Of a stretch of 64,000 nucleotides of DNA, positions 8,235 to 16,386 are shown one piece after another (within the stretch, counting starts at the first letter, position 1; each line of letters begins with the position of its first letter). The stretch comes from 3107 sp965216225. Lineage in GTDB: Bacteria; Pseudomonadota; Alphaproteobacteria; Rhodobacterales; Rhodobacteraceae. The position numbers and the translations under genes were made by a program. The stretch is from assembly GCA_965216225.1 (NCBI GenBank), contig CBDCFF010000024.1:1-64000 (forward strand), written 5' to 3'. The notes under the pieces were generated by a model. The model did not search any database and had not been told where the DNA came from. It saw only the letters and a program-made list of their open reading frames with translations.

Positions 8235-9716
8235 ATGTCCGTAGAAGTCCGCGTACCCACCCTGGGCGAAAGCGTCACCGAGGCCACCGTCGCCACCTGG
8301 TTCAAGAAACCCGGCGACGCGGTGGCGATCGACGAAATGCTCTGTGAACTGGAAACCGACAAGGTCACGGTCGAGGTGCCTTCCCCGGCCAACGGCACCC
8401 TGGGAGAGGTCGTCGCAAGGGAAGGGGAAACCGTTGGCGTCGGTGCGCTGCTGGCAACGCTGAGCGCAGGCGCAGGCGCCGCCCCCGCCCCGGCAGCGGC
8501 CCCGGCGGTGGTGTCCGAAACCAAATCCCCTGCCGCCGCGGGCGGTGGCGAAGCCGTGGATGTGATGGTCCCGGCGCTTGGCGAAAGCGTGTCGGAAGCC
8601 ACGGTCGCCTCCTGGTTCAGGAAAGTGGGCGATACGGTCTCGCAGGATGAGATGCTGTGCGAACTGGAAACCGACAAGGTCTCGGTCGAGGTTCCCGCCC
8701 CTGCCGCCGGAACCATCGCCGAAATCCTCGCCGCCGAAGGGGCCACCGTCGCGGCGGGCGGCAGGCTCGCGGTGCTCTCATCCGGCGCTGGCGCTTCCCC
8801 TCCGGCCCCCGCTGCCCTCGCTGCCCCCGCCCATGGCGCAGACGTGAAAAACGCCCCATCCGCCGAAAAACTGATGGCGGAAAAGGGCCTCAGCCCCGAT
8901 CAGGTGCAGGGTTCCGGGCGCGAAGGCCGGATCATGAAAGAAGATGTCCGGCAAGCAGCCTCGGGCGCACCAACATCGGCCACCACGCCACGCGCCCCGG
9001 TCGCTGCCGACGATGCCGCGCGCGAAGAACGGGTGAAAATGACCCGCCTGCGCCAGACCATCGCGCGGCGCCTGAAAGACGCCCAGAACACCGCCGCGAT
9101 GCTCACGACATACAACGAGGTCGATATGACTGCGGTCATGGAACTGCGCAATGAATACAAGGAGCTTTTCCTCAGGAAACACGGCGTGAAAATGGGCTTC
9201 ATGTCGTTCTTCACCAAGGCCTGCTGCCACGCGCTGAAAGAAGTGCCGGAGGTGAACGCAGAGATCGACGGAACCGACATCATCTACAGGAACTTCGTCC
9301 ATATGGGCATCGCCGTGGGCACCCCCACCGGCCTCGTCGTCCCTGTCGTGCGCGATGCCGATCAGATGTCCTTTGCAGCGATAGAGAAGAAGATCAACGA
9401 GTTGGGCGCCCGCGCCCGCGATGGCAAGCTCACCATGGCCGAAATGCAGGGCGGCAGCTTCACCATCTCCAACGGCGGGGTCTACGGCTCGCTGATGTCT
9501 TCCCCGATCCTCAACCCGCCGCAATCCGGCATCCTCGGCATGCACAAGATCCAGGAACGCCCGATGGCGATGGGCGGACAGGTGGTGATCCGCCCGATGA
9601 TGTATCTGGCGCTCTCCTACGATCACCGCATCGTTGACGGCAAAGGCGCCGTGACCTTCCTCGTCCGGGTCAAGGAGGCGCTGGAAGACCCGCGCCGGCT
9701 GCTGATTGATCTGTGA
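8235..9716 (+). CDS. sucB: 2-oxoglutarate dehydrogenase E2 (dihydrolipoyl succinyltransferase), two lipoyl domains
   Basis: This core of the 2-oxoglutarate dehydrogenase complex transfers succinyl from lipoate to CoA. The 493 aa hold two lipoyl domains, with lipoylated Lys43 and Lys148 each in ETDKV. They are separated by an Ala/Pro-rich linker, then a peripheral-subunit-binding domain (about 206-240, KLMAEKGLSPDQVQGSGREG) and the acyltransferase domain with His464 and Asp468 in SYDHRIVDGK. Many SucB proteins, such as that of E. coli, have a single lipoyl domain; two are known in relatives of this group. The two domains here are close copies of each other, which suggests tandem duplication. 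It sits directly after sucA. Confidence 0.97.
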   Translation: MSVEVRVPTLGESVTEATVATWFKKPGDAVAIDEMLCELETDKVTVEVPSPANGTLGEVVAREGETVGVGALLATLSAGAGAAPAPAAAPAVVSETKSPAAAGGGEAVDVMVPALGESVSEATVASWFRKVGDTVSQDEMLCELETDKVSVEVPAPAAGTIAEILAAEGATVAAGGRLAVLSSGAGASPPAPAALAAPAHGADVKNAPSAEKLMAEKGLSPDQVQGSGREGRIMKEDVRQAASGAPTSATTPRAPVAADDAAREERVKMTRLRQTIARRLKDAQNTAAMLTTYNEVDMTAVMELRNEYKELFLRKHGVKMGFMSFFTKACCHALKEVPEVNAEIDGTDIIYRNFVHMGIAVGTPTGLVVPVVRDADQMSFAAIEKKINELGARARDGKLTMAEMQGGSFTISNGGVYGSLMSSPILNPPQSGILGMHKIQERPMAMGGQVVIRPMMYLALSYDHRIVDGKGAVTFLVRVKEALEDPRRLLIDL

Positions 9717-9923
9717 GCCGTCCGGGCGCCGGCGCGCGGGAGCCATGGATATTGGGCCGGTCGGGGATGGCGCAGTGGTCACGCATCTGCCTCATGATGC
9801 CTCCTGCCGTTCCGGCGAATGGCCCGCAGCATCGCATCCGGGGATCAAAACCCGAAAACGCCGAAAAGCCGCCGCCAATCCATGCCTCTTTCATGCTTCT
9901 TCTCTGCAAAAATACTCCGGGGA

Positions 9924-9959
9924 GTCTCCGGCCACGGGCCGGAGACGGGGCAGAGCCCC
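9924..9959 (+). repeat. Double GC-rich hairpin (REP-like) between sucB and lpd
   Basis: In the 321-base gap between sucB and lpd no gene is evident. GTCTCCGGCC (9924-9933) pairs with GGCCGGAGAC (9937-9946), followed at once by GGGGC/GCCCC (9947-9951 with 9955-9959). There is no T-run, so it is more like the dispersed intergenic hairpins of Rhodobacteraceae than a classic terminator. It could adjust transcription or stabilise sucB mRNA before lpd. Confidence 0.6.
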
Positions 9960-10037
9960 GCCCGCCCCCGGCGCCAATGCTTTACCGACAGGATAACGGC
10001 GTTAAACTGATGTTCAAAACCACGACAGGAGACACCA

Positions 10038-11426
10038 ATGGCACAATATGATGTCATCGTAATCGGCAGCGGCCCCGGCGGCTATGTCGGCGCCATCCGC
10101 TGCGCGCAACTTGGCCTGAGAACCGCCTGTGTCGAGGGCCGCGACACCCTCGGCGGCACCTGCCTGAACGTGGGCTGCATCCCCTCCAAGGCGCTTTTGC
10201 ACGCCTCGCATTCCCTGCATCAGGCGGAACATGACTTCGCCAGGATGGGCCTGAACGCCGCCAAACCCGAAATCGACTGGAAAACAATGCTCGGCTACAA
10301 GAACGATGTCATCGACCAGAACACCAAGGGTATAGAATTCCTGTTCAAAAAGAACAGGATAGACTGGCTGAAAGGTTGGGGATCAATCCCGGAACCGGGC
10401 CGGGTCAAGGCGGGGGATCACCTCCATGAGACCAGAAACATCATCATCGCCACAGGGTCGGAAGCCACCAGCCTTCCCGGCGTGGAGATCGACGAAAAGA
10501 CCGTCGTCACCTCCACCGGCGCGCTGGAATTGCCGAAAATCCCCAAATCCATGGTGGTGATCGGCGCAGGCGTCATCGGTCTTGAAATGGGATCGGTCTA
10601 CGCGCGTTTGGGATCCCGTGTGACAGTGGTCGAATACCTTGACCGGATCACCCCCGGCATGGATGGCGAAATCGCCAGAACCTTCCAGAGAACCCTGAAA
10701 AAACAAGGTCTTGAATTTGTGCTGGGTACCGCCGTGCAATCGGTCGAAGCCCTGAAGACCAAGGCGAAAGTCACTTGCAGGAGCAGAAAGAAAGACGAGG
10801 AAATCACCATCGACGCCGATGTCGTCCTCGTCGCCACCGGCCGCAAACCCCATACGAACGGGCTGGGGCTGGAGTCACTTGGCGTTGACACATGCCCCGG
10901 AGGCCAGATCAGGACCGATGTCCGCTGGGCCACCAATGTCAAGGGCATCTACGCGATCGGCGATGTGATCGACGGCCCGATGCTGGCCCACAAGGCCGAA
11001 GATGAGGGCATGGCCGTCGCCGAGGTCATCGCCGGCAAACATGGTCATGTGAACTATGACGTGATCCCCGGCGTGATCTACACAACCCCCGAAGTCGCCG
11101 CCGTCGGCAAGACCGAGGAACAACTGAAGGACGACGGCCGCGCCTACAAGGTCGGCAAGTTCTCTTTCATGGGCAATGGCCGCGCCAAGGCGGTATTTCA
11201 GGGCGAAGGCTTCGTCAAGATCCTCGCCGATTCCGATACCGACCGCATCCTCGGCTGCCACATCATGGGCCCCGGCGCGGGCGACCTGATCCACGAGATT
11301 TGCGTGGGCATGGAGTTCGGCGCCTCGGCGCAGGACATCGCGCTTACCTGCCACGCGCACCCGACCTTTTCCGAAGCCGTGCGCGAGGCCGCCCTTGCCT
11401 GCGGCGACGGGGCCATTCACGCTTGA
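10038..11426 (+). CDS. lpd: Dihydrolipoamide dehydrogenase (E3)
   Basis: This FAD/NAD flavoprotein (462 aa) reoxidises dihydrolipoamide on the E2 subunit. It has the N-terminal FAD motif VIGSGPGGYVGAIRCAQLG, the redox-active disulfide Cys42-Cys47 in GGTCLNVGCIPSK, a second dinucleotide fold VIGAGVIGLEMGSVYARLG, FAD contact YAIGDV, and the C-terminal HAHPTFSEA with catalytic His441 and Glu446. The ATG follows GACAGGAGACACCA. It completes the 2-oxoglutarate dehydrogenase set; a second lpd for pyruvate dehydrogenase may lie elsewhere. Confidence 0.97.
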   Translation: MAQYDVIVIGSGPGGYVGAIRCAQLGLRTACVEGRDTLGGTCLNVGCIPSKALLHASHSLHQAEHDFARMGLNAAKPEIDWKTMLGYKNDVIDQNTKGIEFLFKKNRIDWLKGWGSIPEPGRVKAGDHLHETRNIIIATGSEATSLPGVEIDEKTVVTSTGALELPKIPKSMVVIGAGVIGLEMGSVYARLGSRVTVVEYLDRITPGMDGEIARTFQRTLKKQGLEFVLGTAVQSVEALKTKAKVTCRSRKKDEEITIDADVVLVATGRKPHTNGLGLESLGVDTCPGGQIRTDVRWATNVKGIYAIGDVIDGPMLAHKAEDEGMAVAEVIAGKHGHVNYDVIPGVIYTTPEVAAVGKTEEQLKDDGRAYKVGKFSFMGNGRAKAVFQGEGFVKILADSDTDRILGCHIMGPGAGDLIHEICVGMEFGASAQDIALTCHAHPTFSEAVREAALACGDGAIHA

Positions 11427-11450
11427 GCGCGCGCACGCGCGCGCCCCGCG
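11427..11450. repeat. Alternating GC run after lpd
   Basis: Directly after the lpd stop codon comes an almost pure alternating purine-pyrimidine run, GCGCGCGCACGCGCGCGC. It can fold into a hairpin or adopt Z-form under supercoiling. It lies between the convergent genes lpd and the GntR gene, where a terminator is expected, but no T-run follows. Confidence 0.5.
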
Positions 11451-11493
11451 AACGCGCCAAAGCCGGATGCGGGGGAAACGGATAGATGCGGTT

Positions 11494-12144
11494 TCAGCCC
11501 GCCAGCAGTCTCAGCCCCTGCGTGACATCCGCGCGCACCGCAAGTTTCAGGCCCGGCTCATCCCCGGCCTTGAGCGCCCCGAGAATCAGACGGTGATTGC
11601 GCGGCGGGTCGGTCCGGCTGAGACGGCCGTACAGGGCGCACATGGTCGGCCCGAGCTGCAACCAGACCGTTTCCACCATCGCCAGCATCGCCGGGGACTG
11701 GGCGCGCAGATAAAGCGAACGGTGAAACTCCAGATTGCTGCGGATATACCCCACGGCATCCCTTTTCGCGATCGCTTCCGCGATGGCGGTGTTGATTCCA
11801 TGCAGGCGGTCGATCAGCGCCAGATGCGCCCGCGGCAAGGCGCGAGAGGCCAGTTCCGGCTCGATCAGTTCCCGGATCGACGCCAGTTCCTCCAGCCGTT
11901 CACTGCCCAGCGCAGGCGTGCTGATCCGGCCCGAGGAACTCAGCGTCAGCGCGCCCTCGGCGACGAGCCTGCGGGTGGCGTCTCTGACCGGCGTCGTGGA
12001 TGTCCCGAAACTTCTGGCCACGCCGCGCAGCGTCAGCGGCGTTCCGGGGGCCAGTTCCCCGTGCATGATGCGCGTCCGCAGCCGACGATAAATCTGCTCA
12101 TGCGCGGCGGCGATGGGTTCATGGGATCGGGATGTCACCAGCAT
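11494..12144 (-). CDS. GntR-family regulator with FCD ligand domain
   Basis: This is a 216-aa DNA-binding regulator. Residues about 14-75 form the GntR winged helix (AAHEQIYRRLRTRIMHGELA, LTLRGVARSFGTSTTPVRDA, LVAEGALTL). The rest is an all-helical FCD domain (IRELIEPELASRAL, NLEFHRSLYLRAQSPAML) whose members bind carboxylic acids, often with a metal. It converges on lpd. Its start at 12144 is preceded within 9 bases by TTTGTGATCAC, the same half-site that occurs twice before sucC. Inference: it represses itself and tunes the suc/odh cluster in response to a TCA-related acid. Confidence 0.9.
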   Translation of the reverse strand: MLVTSRSHEPIAAAHEQIYRRLRTRIMHGELAPGTPLTLRGVARSFGTSTTPVRDATRRLVAEGALTLSSSGRISTPALGSERLEELASIRELIEPELASRALPRAHLALIDRLHGINTAIAEAIAKRDAVGYIRSNLEFHRSLYLRAQSPAMLAMVETVWLQLGPTMCALYGRLSRTDPPRNHRLILGALKAGDEPGLKLAVRADVTQGLRLLAG

Positions 12145-12152
12145 GGCCTACC

Positions 12153-12163
12153 GTGATCACAAA
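12153..12163 (-). promoter_or_regulatory. GTGATCAC operator before the GntR gene
   Basis: On the minus strand the site reads TTTGTGATCAC and lies 8 bases upstream of the GntR start codon. The palindromic core GTGATCAC is 12153-12160. It matches 11 of 11 bases with each arm of the operator before sucC. A site this close to the start would block transcription or initiation, which fits autoregulation. Confidence 0.6.
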
Positions 12164-12176
12164 TCCGGTCTGCCCG

Positions 12177-12863
12177 TCAATCGAATTTGAACCGGTGAAG
12201 CTCTGCCCCATTCTTCCGCAGCCAGTTTCCGGGGACAGCGTGATTGGGGAAAAGGCGCTCCACCACCCCCCAGAATGCGGGGGAATGGTCCATGTGGGCC
12301 AGATGCGCCACCTCATGGGCCGCGACATAATCCAGCGCTTCGGGCGGGGCCATGATCAGCCGCCAAGAATACATCAGATTGCCCTGCCGGGAACACGACC
12401 CCCAGCGCGACCGCGTATCGCGCAGCGTGATCCGCCCATAGCGGCGTCCGATCCGGCCAGCATAACGATCCGACGCGGCGCACAGCCGTTCGGCGGCAAG
12501 TTCCTTCAGGCAAGCCCTCAGGCGGAGGGGCGCGTTGGCGGGCGGCCCCGGAACATGCACGACGTTGCCGTCAATGCCGAAAGCGCCGTCTGCTGCCGGT
12601 GCTATCCTGCGCCTGCGGCCTTCGATCAGTATCTCGCCCCCGATTCCGACGCGCTCTGCATCCGGGGCGCTGGCCATGTGTCTGCGTATCCAGCCTTCCT
12701 TTTCCTCGACGAAGGCGCGCGCTTCGGCAACGGGCACCCCGGCGGGCAGGCTGAGGGTGACACGCCCGTCCAGCCGCGATACCCGCAGCGACAGTCTGCG
12801 CGCCCGCGCGTTTGGCCGAAGCGCCACTTCTATTGGCGGCGATCCCGAAAGGATGACGTTCAT
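12177..12863 (-). CDS. YgjP-type M48 metallopeptidase (DUF45)
   Basis: This 228-aa protein of the YgjP/SprT-like family has the zinc site HEVAHLAHMDHSPAFW, with HExxH and a downstream His, and the family signature DTRSRWGSCSRQGNLMYSWRL. The ATG at 12863 (MNVILSGSPPIEVALRPNAR) is chosen because upstream in-frame starts would run into the promoter of the divergent TIGR02300 gene. Members are predicted soluble metalloproteases. It ends 13 bases from the GntR operator, so both genes read in the same direction and may share transcripts. Confidence 0.88.
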   Translation of the reverse strand: MNVILSGSPPIEVALRPNARARRLSLRVSRLDGRVTLSLPAGVPVAEARAFVEEKEGWIRRHMASAPDAERVGIGGEILIEGRRRRIAPAADGAFGIDGNVVHVPGPPANAPLRLRACLKELAAERLCAASDRYAGRIGRRYGRITLRDTRSRWGSCSRQGNLMYSWRLIMAPPEALDYVAAHEVAHLAHMDHSPAFWGVVERLFPNHAVPGNWLRKNGAELHRFKFD

Positions 12864-12993
12864 TCCTGCCCTGCCCCGTTGCCCATCGTTGCGTATTCCG
12901 CCCAGCCGCCACAAAAGCCTTTGACACTTTATCTGCATTGTGGCAGTTGGCTGCGACTTCACGCAATGATGCCGATGATTGAAGGAAAAATCC

Positions 12994-13311
12994 ATGCCCA
13001 AGGAAGAATGGGGTGTCAAACGTGTTTGCCCGAAGACCGGCAAGCGATTCTACGATCTGAACAGGAACCCGATCGTCAGCCCCTATACCGACGAAGTCGT
13101 TGAACTTCATACCGGCAACAGGCCCCGCACGATGGTCGCCAAGAAGGCCAAGACGGAGCCGGGAGATGGTCTGGTCGGTGACGTTGTCGTGCTCGACGAT
13201 GATGACGCCGCCGATGTGAAACCGGAAGACGATCTGCTGGATGACGATGATGACGACAGCGTATCGCTGGACGACATTGCAGACGTTCCCGGAGATGACG
13301 AGGAAGACTGA
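12994..13311 (+). CDS. TIGR02300 (FYDLN acid) family protein
   Basis: This is a 105-aa protein. The N-terminus has the family signature WGVKRVCPKTGKRFYDLNRN, a ribbon-like segment with one visible Cys and the FYDLN motif. The C-terminus is extremely acidic, with runs of Asp (DDDDAADVKPEDDLLDDDDD). The family is almost confined to alphaproteobacteria and its function is unknown. The start at 12994 follows AAGGAAAAATCC; an earlier TTG in frame at 12979 is less likely. Confidence 0.92.
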   Translation: MPKEEWGVKRVCPKTGKRFYDLNRNPIVSPYTDEVVELHTGNRPRTMVAKKAKTEPGDGLVGDVVVLDDDDAADVKPEDDLLDDDDDDSVSLDDIADVPGDDEED

Positions 13312-13342
13312 CAGGCCGACAGCGGAGGCGGGGATTTTTCCC

Positions 13343-13371
13343 TTGCAGGCTCCCCTGCCCTCGCCTAGACA
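13343..13371 (+). promoter_or_regulatory. Likely promoter of tRNA-Ala
   Basis: TTGCAG at 13343-13348 and TAGACA at 13366-13371 are 17 bases apart and lie 41 bases before the mature tRNA 5' end. This is the only good -35/-10 pair seen between the TIGR02300 gene and the tRNA. Confidence 0.5.
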
Positions 13372-13411
13372 GCGGCCATGTGATCGAATAGGGTTTCGAC
13401 CGCCGCGCCTT

Positions 13412-13487
<76 letters not shown>

Positions 13488-13542
13488 GGGCGCTTTCCTG
13501 CCGACCATCCCCCCCCTTGATCCCTGCCGATCCGGGTTGCGG

Positions 13543-14529
13543 CTACAACATGCCCGGCACGACCTGATCGGGCGGCCGGTGGCCATCGTCGAAGGTCTTG
13601 ATATTGATGATCACCTTTTCGCCCATCTCGATCCGGCCCTCCCTGGTTGCGGAACTCATGTGCGGCAGCAGCACCACGTTCTTCAGGGTCCGCAGGCGTG
13701 GGTTGATCCGATGACCGTGCTCGAAGACATCAAGCCCGGCGCCTGAAATCCCCCCCTCGCGCAGCATCCGCGTCAGCGCGTTTTCGTCGATGACCTCTCC
13801 GCGCGACGTATTCACGATCACCGCAGACGGCTTCATCAGTTTCAGCCGCCGGGCATTCAGCAGGTGGAAGGTCGAAGGCGTGTGCGGGCAATTGATCGAC
13901 AGAATATCGACCCGCGCCACCATCTGGTCGAGGCTCTCCCACCAGGTCGCTTCATGCACGGCCTCGATCTCGGGGTGCAGGCGTCGGCGGTTGTAATAGT
14001 GAACCTGCATTCCAAAGGCGGCGGCGCGGCGCGCCACGGCCTGCCCGATCCGGCCCATGCCCAGTATGCCCAGCCGCCGCCCCGTCAGGCGACCGCCCAG
14101 AAGCGCGGTCGGGGCCCAGCCCCCCCATTCGCCGGACTGCATCTGCGCAAGCCCTTCGGGGATGCGCCGGGTGACTGCAAGGATCAGCGCCATGGCCATG
14201 TCGGCGGTGTCATCGGTGACGACACCGGGGGTGTTCGAGACCAGAATGCCCCGCTGCAACGCCGTCTGGATGTCGATGTGATCCACCCCCGCACCATAAT
14301 TGGCGATCAGTTTCAGACGCTCCCCCGCAGCAGAGAGCATCGCCGCATCAATGCGGTCCGACAGCGCCGGCACCAGCACATCGGCCCGCTGCATGGCGCG
14401 CACGAGTTCCTCGCGCTGCATCGGCTGATCGTCTTCGCGAAGTTCCACATCGAACAGTTCGCTCATCCGGGTTTCGACAATCTCTGGCAGGCGTCGCGTC
14501 ACGACAACACTCAGGCGCTCCGAGGACAT
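13543..14529 (-). CDS. D-isomer-specific 2-hydroxyacid dehydrogenase (glyoxylate/hydroxypyruvate reductase type)
   Basis: This is a 328-aa NAD(P)-dependent enzyme. The N-terminal catalytic half has LIANYGAGVDHIDIQTALQR. The Rossmann fold has LGILGMGRIGQAVARRAAAF near residue 150. The catalytic Arg is in NTSRGEVIDE and the His in LLPHMSSATREGR. This set fits glycerate dehydrogenase/glyoxylate reductase. The ATG at 14529 has AGGGAGAG upstream; a start 8 codons earlier is possible. It is divergent from the SH3 gene with about 124 bases between starts. Confidence 0.93.
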   Translation of the reverse strand: MSSERLSVVVTRRLPEIVETRMSELFDVELREDDQPMQREELVRAMQRADVLVPALSDRIDAAMLSAAGERLKLIANYGAGVDHIDIQTALQRGILVSNTPGVVTDDTADMAMALILAVTRRIPEGLAQMQSGEWGGWAPTALLGGRLTGRRLGILGMGRIGQAVARRAAAFGMQVHYYNRRRLHPEIEAVHEATWWESLDQMVARVDILSINCPHTPSTFHLLNARRLKLMKPSAVIVNTSRGEVIDENALTRMLREGGISGAGLDVFEHGHRINPRLRTLKNVVLLPHMSSATREGRIEMGEKVIINIKTFDDGHRPPDQVVPGML

Positions 14530-14653
14530 GCAGACTCTCCCTTCGCTTTTCATCCCGCGCGGCTCATGGCAAGGTTGGCCCAACGGCGCGCCGGGCACAA
14601 GGACGGAAACCCCGGTGCCGCAAAAACTTCGGGCATTGTCAGGGCAGGCAGAA

Positions 14654-15181
14654 ATGTATCGCTGGTATCGCTGGTGTCGCTGGATCGGAATAGCCGCCCT
14701 TGTCCTGTCGGGCGCAGGAAACATGGCAATCGCCCAGGAGCGCGGCAGCGTGACCAATCTGCCCCTGCCGCGGTTTGTCTCGGTCAAGGCGTCAGAGGCG
14801 AATGTGCGCCGTGGCCCCGGCCTGACCCACCGAATCGACTGGGTGTTCAGACATCGCAACATGCCGGTGCAGATCGTGGCGGAATACGGCCACTGGCGCC
14901 GGGTCAGGGATCATGACGGCGCTGGCGGATGGGTCCATTATTCGCTGCTCTCCGGCGCGCGCACCGTGATTGTCGAGCAAGACCTGCTCTCGCTTCGCCG
15001 CGCCCCGGAAACCGATGCCCCCGCCAATGCCCATCTGGAACTGGGTGTCATCGCGCGATTGGACGAATGCCGGGGGGAGTGGTGCGAACTCTCTGTCGGC
15101 GGTCACGATGGCTGGGCACGAAAAGGCGCGCTCTGGGGCGTGGACATCCCTGCCGCCACCGGGGAGCCGACAGGGGAATAG
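14654..15181 (+). CDS. Secreted SH3-domain protein
   Basis: This 175-aa protein starts at MYRWYRWCRW, followed by a hydrophobic signal segment (IGIAALVLSGAGNMAIAQ) with likely cleavage after AIA-Q. Two bacterial SH3-like modules follow: ASEANVRRGPGLTHRIDWVF with HWRRVRDHDGAGGWVHYSLL, and a second with LLSLRRAPETDAPANAHLEL and GWARKGALWGV. Such proteins act in the periplasm, often on peptidoglycan. A longer frame from 14528 would put 42 charged residues before the signal peptide and overlap the divergent gene start, so it is rejected. Two Cys (DECRGEWCEL) could form a disulfide. Confidence 0.88.
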   Translation: MYRWYRWCRWIGIAALVLSGAGNMAIAQERGSVTNLPLPRFVSVKASEANVRRGPGLTHRIDWVFRHRNMPVQIVAEYGHWRRVRDHDGAGGWVHYSLLSGARTVIVEQDLLSLRRAPETDAPANAHLELGVIARLDECRGEWCELSVGGHDGWARKGALWGVDIPAATGEPTGE

Positions 15182-15233
15182 CCGACAGGGGAAGCGGGAA
15201 AACGCCACCGGAAACGGCGGCGCTCGCGCTCAT

Positions 15234-15797
15234 TCATGCGCGTTCGGAATATTCCATCGTCTCGGTATTGACAACGATGTCTTCATCGGGGCCGACGAAG
15301 GGCGGCACCATGACACGCACGCCATTATCCAGAACCGCAGGCTTGAAGCTGTTGGCGGCGGTCTGGCCTTTCACCACCGGTTCCGTTTCCACGATCCTGC
15401 ACGTCACTTTCTGGGGCAGCGCCGCGCTCAGCGCCTCCTGTTCGTGGAACTCGACGGTAATTGTCATTCCATCCTGCAGGAAGGGCCGACGATCACCCAG
15501 CAGACCCGCCGGCAACTGGATCTGCTCGTAAGTCCCGGCGTCCATGACGATCAGCATCCCGTCATCTTCATAAAGGAATTGCTGATCCTTTTGCTCCAGC
15601 CGGACCCTCTCCACCTTGTCGGCAGAGCGGAACCGCTCATTCAGTTTCGATCCGTTGCGCAGGTTTCGCAGTTCGACCTGCGCAAAAGCGCCGCCTTTGC
15701 CCGGCTTTACATGATCGACCTTTACAACGGCCCACAAACCGTCATTGTGTTCAAGCACATTGCCGGGGCGAATTTCGTTTCCGTTGATTTTCGGCAT
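15234..15797 (-). CDS. efp: Translation elongation factor P
   Basis: This 187-aa factor rescues ribosomes stalled on polyproline. It has three beta-barrel domains: KOW-like N-domain (VVKVDHVKPGKGGAFAQVEL), a middle domain (QFLYEDDGMLIVMDAGTYEQ) and a C-terminal OB domain (VKGQTAANSFKPAVLDNGVR). Lys34 in KPGKGG is the position that is beta-lysylated in some bacteria. The ATG at 15797 gives the standard N-terminus MPKINGNEIRPGNVLEHNDG. A 207-base divergent region separates it from the DUF6280 gene. Confidence 0.97.
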   Translation of the reverse strand: MPKINGNEIRPGNVLEHNDGLWAVVKVDHVKPGKGGAFAQVELRNLRNGSKLNERFRSADKVERVRLEQKDQQFLYEDDGMLIVMDAGTYEQIQLPAGLLGDRRPFLQDGMTITVEFHEQEALSAALPQKVTCRIVETEPVVKGQTAANSFKPAVLDNGVRVMVPPFVGPDEDIVVNTETMEYSERA

Positions 15798-16004
15798 TAC
15801 GGCAAATTCCCGACAAAATCTTGATGACTCTTGGGCGCAAACTATATATGGATGGTTGAACCCATGCAATATGATGAAACAAGCCATCGGGTATGCGCTG
15901 AACGCATGGCAGGCATTCCCGGGATGGTATACCGAATCGGGCAGAATTCGCCATATTGATCGCCACGCCAGAAAATGCAAGAGCAAGAATAAAAGGACGA
16001 CGGG

Positions 16005-16328
16005 ATGTTTGATTTCGTTGACGGTACAGCATTCAATCACGAACAGGGCAACCGGGCCAAGAAACTCTTTGCCGCTGTCGTGTTGGCCGCATTGGACGAT
16101 GCCATTGCGGACGACAAGAAATATGGCAACGGGCCAGAGCAGATTGCCCGTTGGGCGCGGTCTCGCGATGGCTGCGAGGTTCTGACCTGTGCAGGTATCG
16201 ACCCCGACGAACGTGTGGTCAAGGGCCTGATGAGATTTGTCTCGAACGGGGTGCGGACCTCTGTCGCATTGTCACGGGAAGAGAGCGAGCGCCGCCAGGC
16301 CGCCAGGGCCGCCGCCAAGGCGGCCTGA
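16005..16328 (+). CDS. DUF6280-like small conserved protein
   Basis: This 107-aa soluble protein begins MFDFVDGTAFNHEQGNRAKK. The C-terminus is a charged, Ala/Arg-rich helix (SREESERRQAARAAAKAA). It resembles a small family of unknown function found widely in Rhodobacteraceae. It stands alone and ends in a clear rho-independent terminator. Confidence 0.8.
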   Translation: MFDFVDGTAFNHEQGNRAKKLFAAVVLAALDDAIADDKKYGNGPEQIARWARSRDGCEVLTCAGIDPDERVVKGLMRFVSNGVRTSVALSREESERRQAARAAAKAA

Positions 16329-16358
16329 TCCCCCATTGCCCTTGAAATTCAGGGAAAG

Positions 16359-16381
16359 CGCCCCGATCCGGGGGGCGTTTT
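16359..16381 (+). terminator. Rho-independent terminator after the DUF6280 gene
   Basis: The stem CGCCCC (16359-16364) pairs with GGGGCG (16372-16377) and TTTT follows at 16378-16381. It lies 31 bases after the stop codon and just before the convergent membrane-protein gene ends at 16387. Confidence 0.8.
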
Positions 16382-16386
16382 CCTTT

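Noticed and set aside
9706..10057. Small genes in the sucB-lpd gap
   Set aside because: Several short frames exist on both strands, but none has a leader or sensible composition; hairpins explain the sequence.
14528..14653. Longer N-terminus for the SH3 protein
   Set aside because: It would overlap the divergent dehydrogenase start and bury the signal peptide behind 42 residues.
13543..14862. 439-residue version of the 2-hydroxyacid dehydrogenase
   Set aside because: The extra 111 residues lie across the divergent promoter and the SH3 gene; a good ribosome site precedes ATG 14529.
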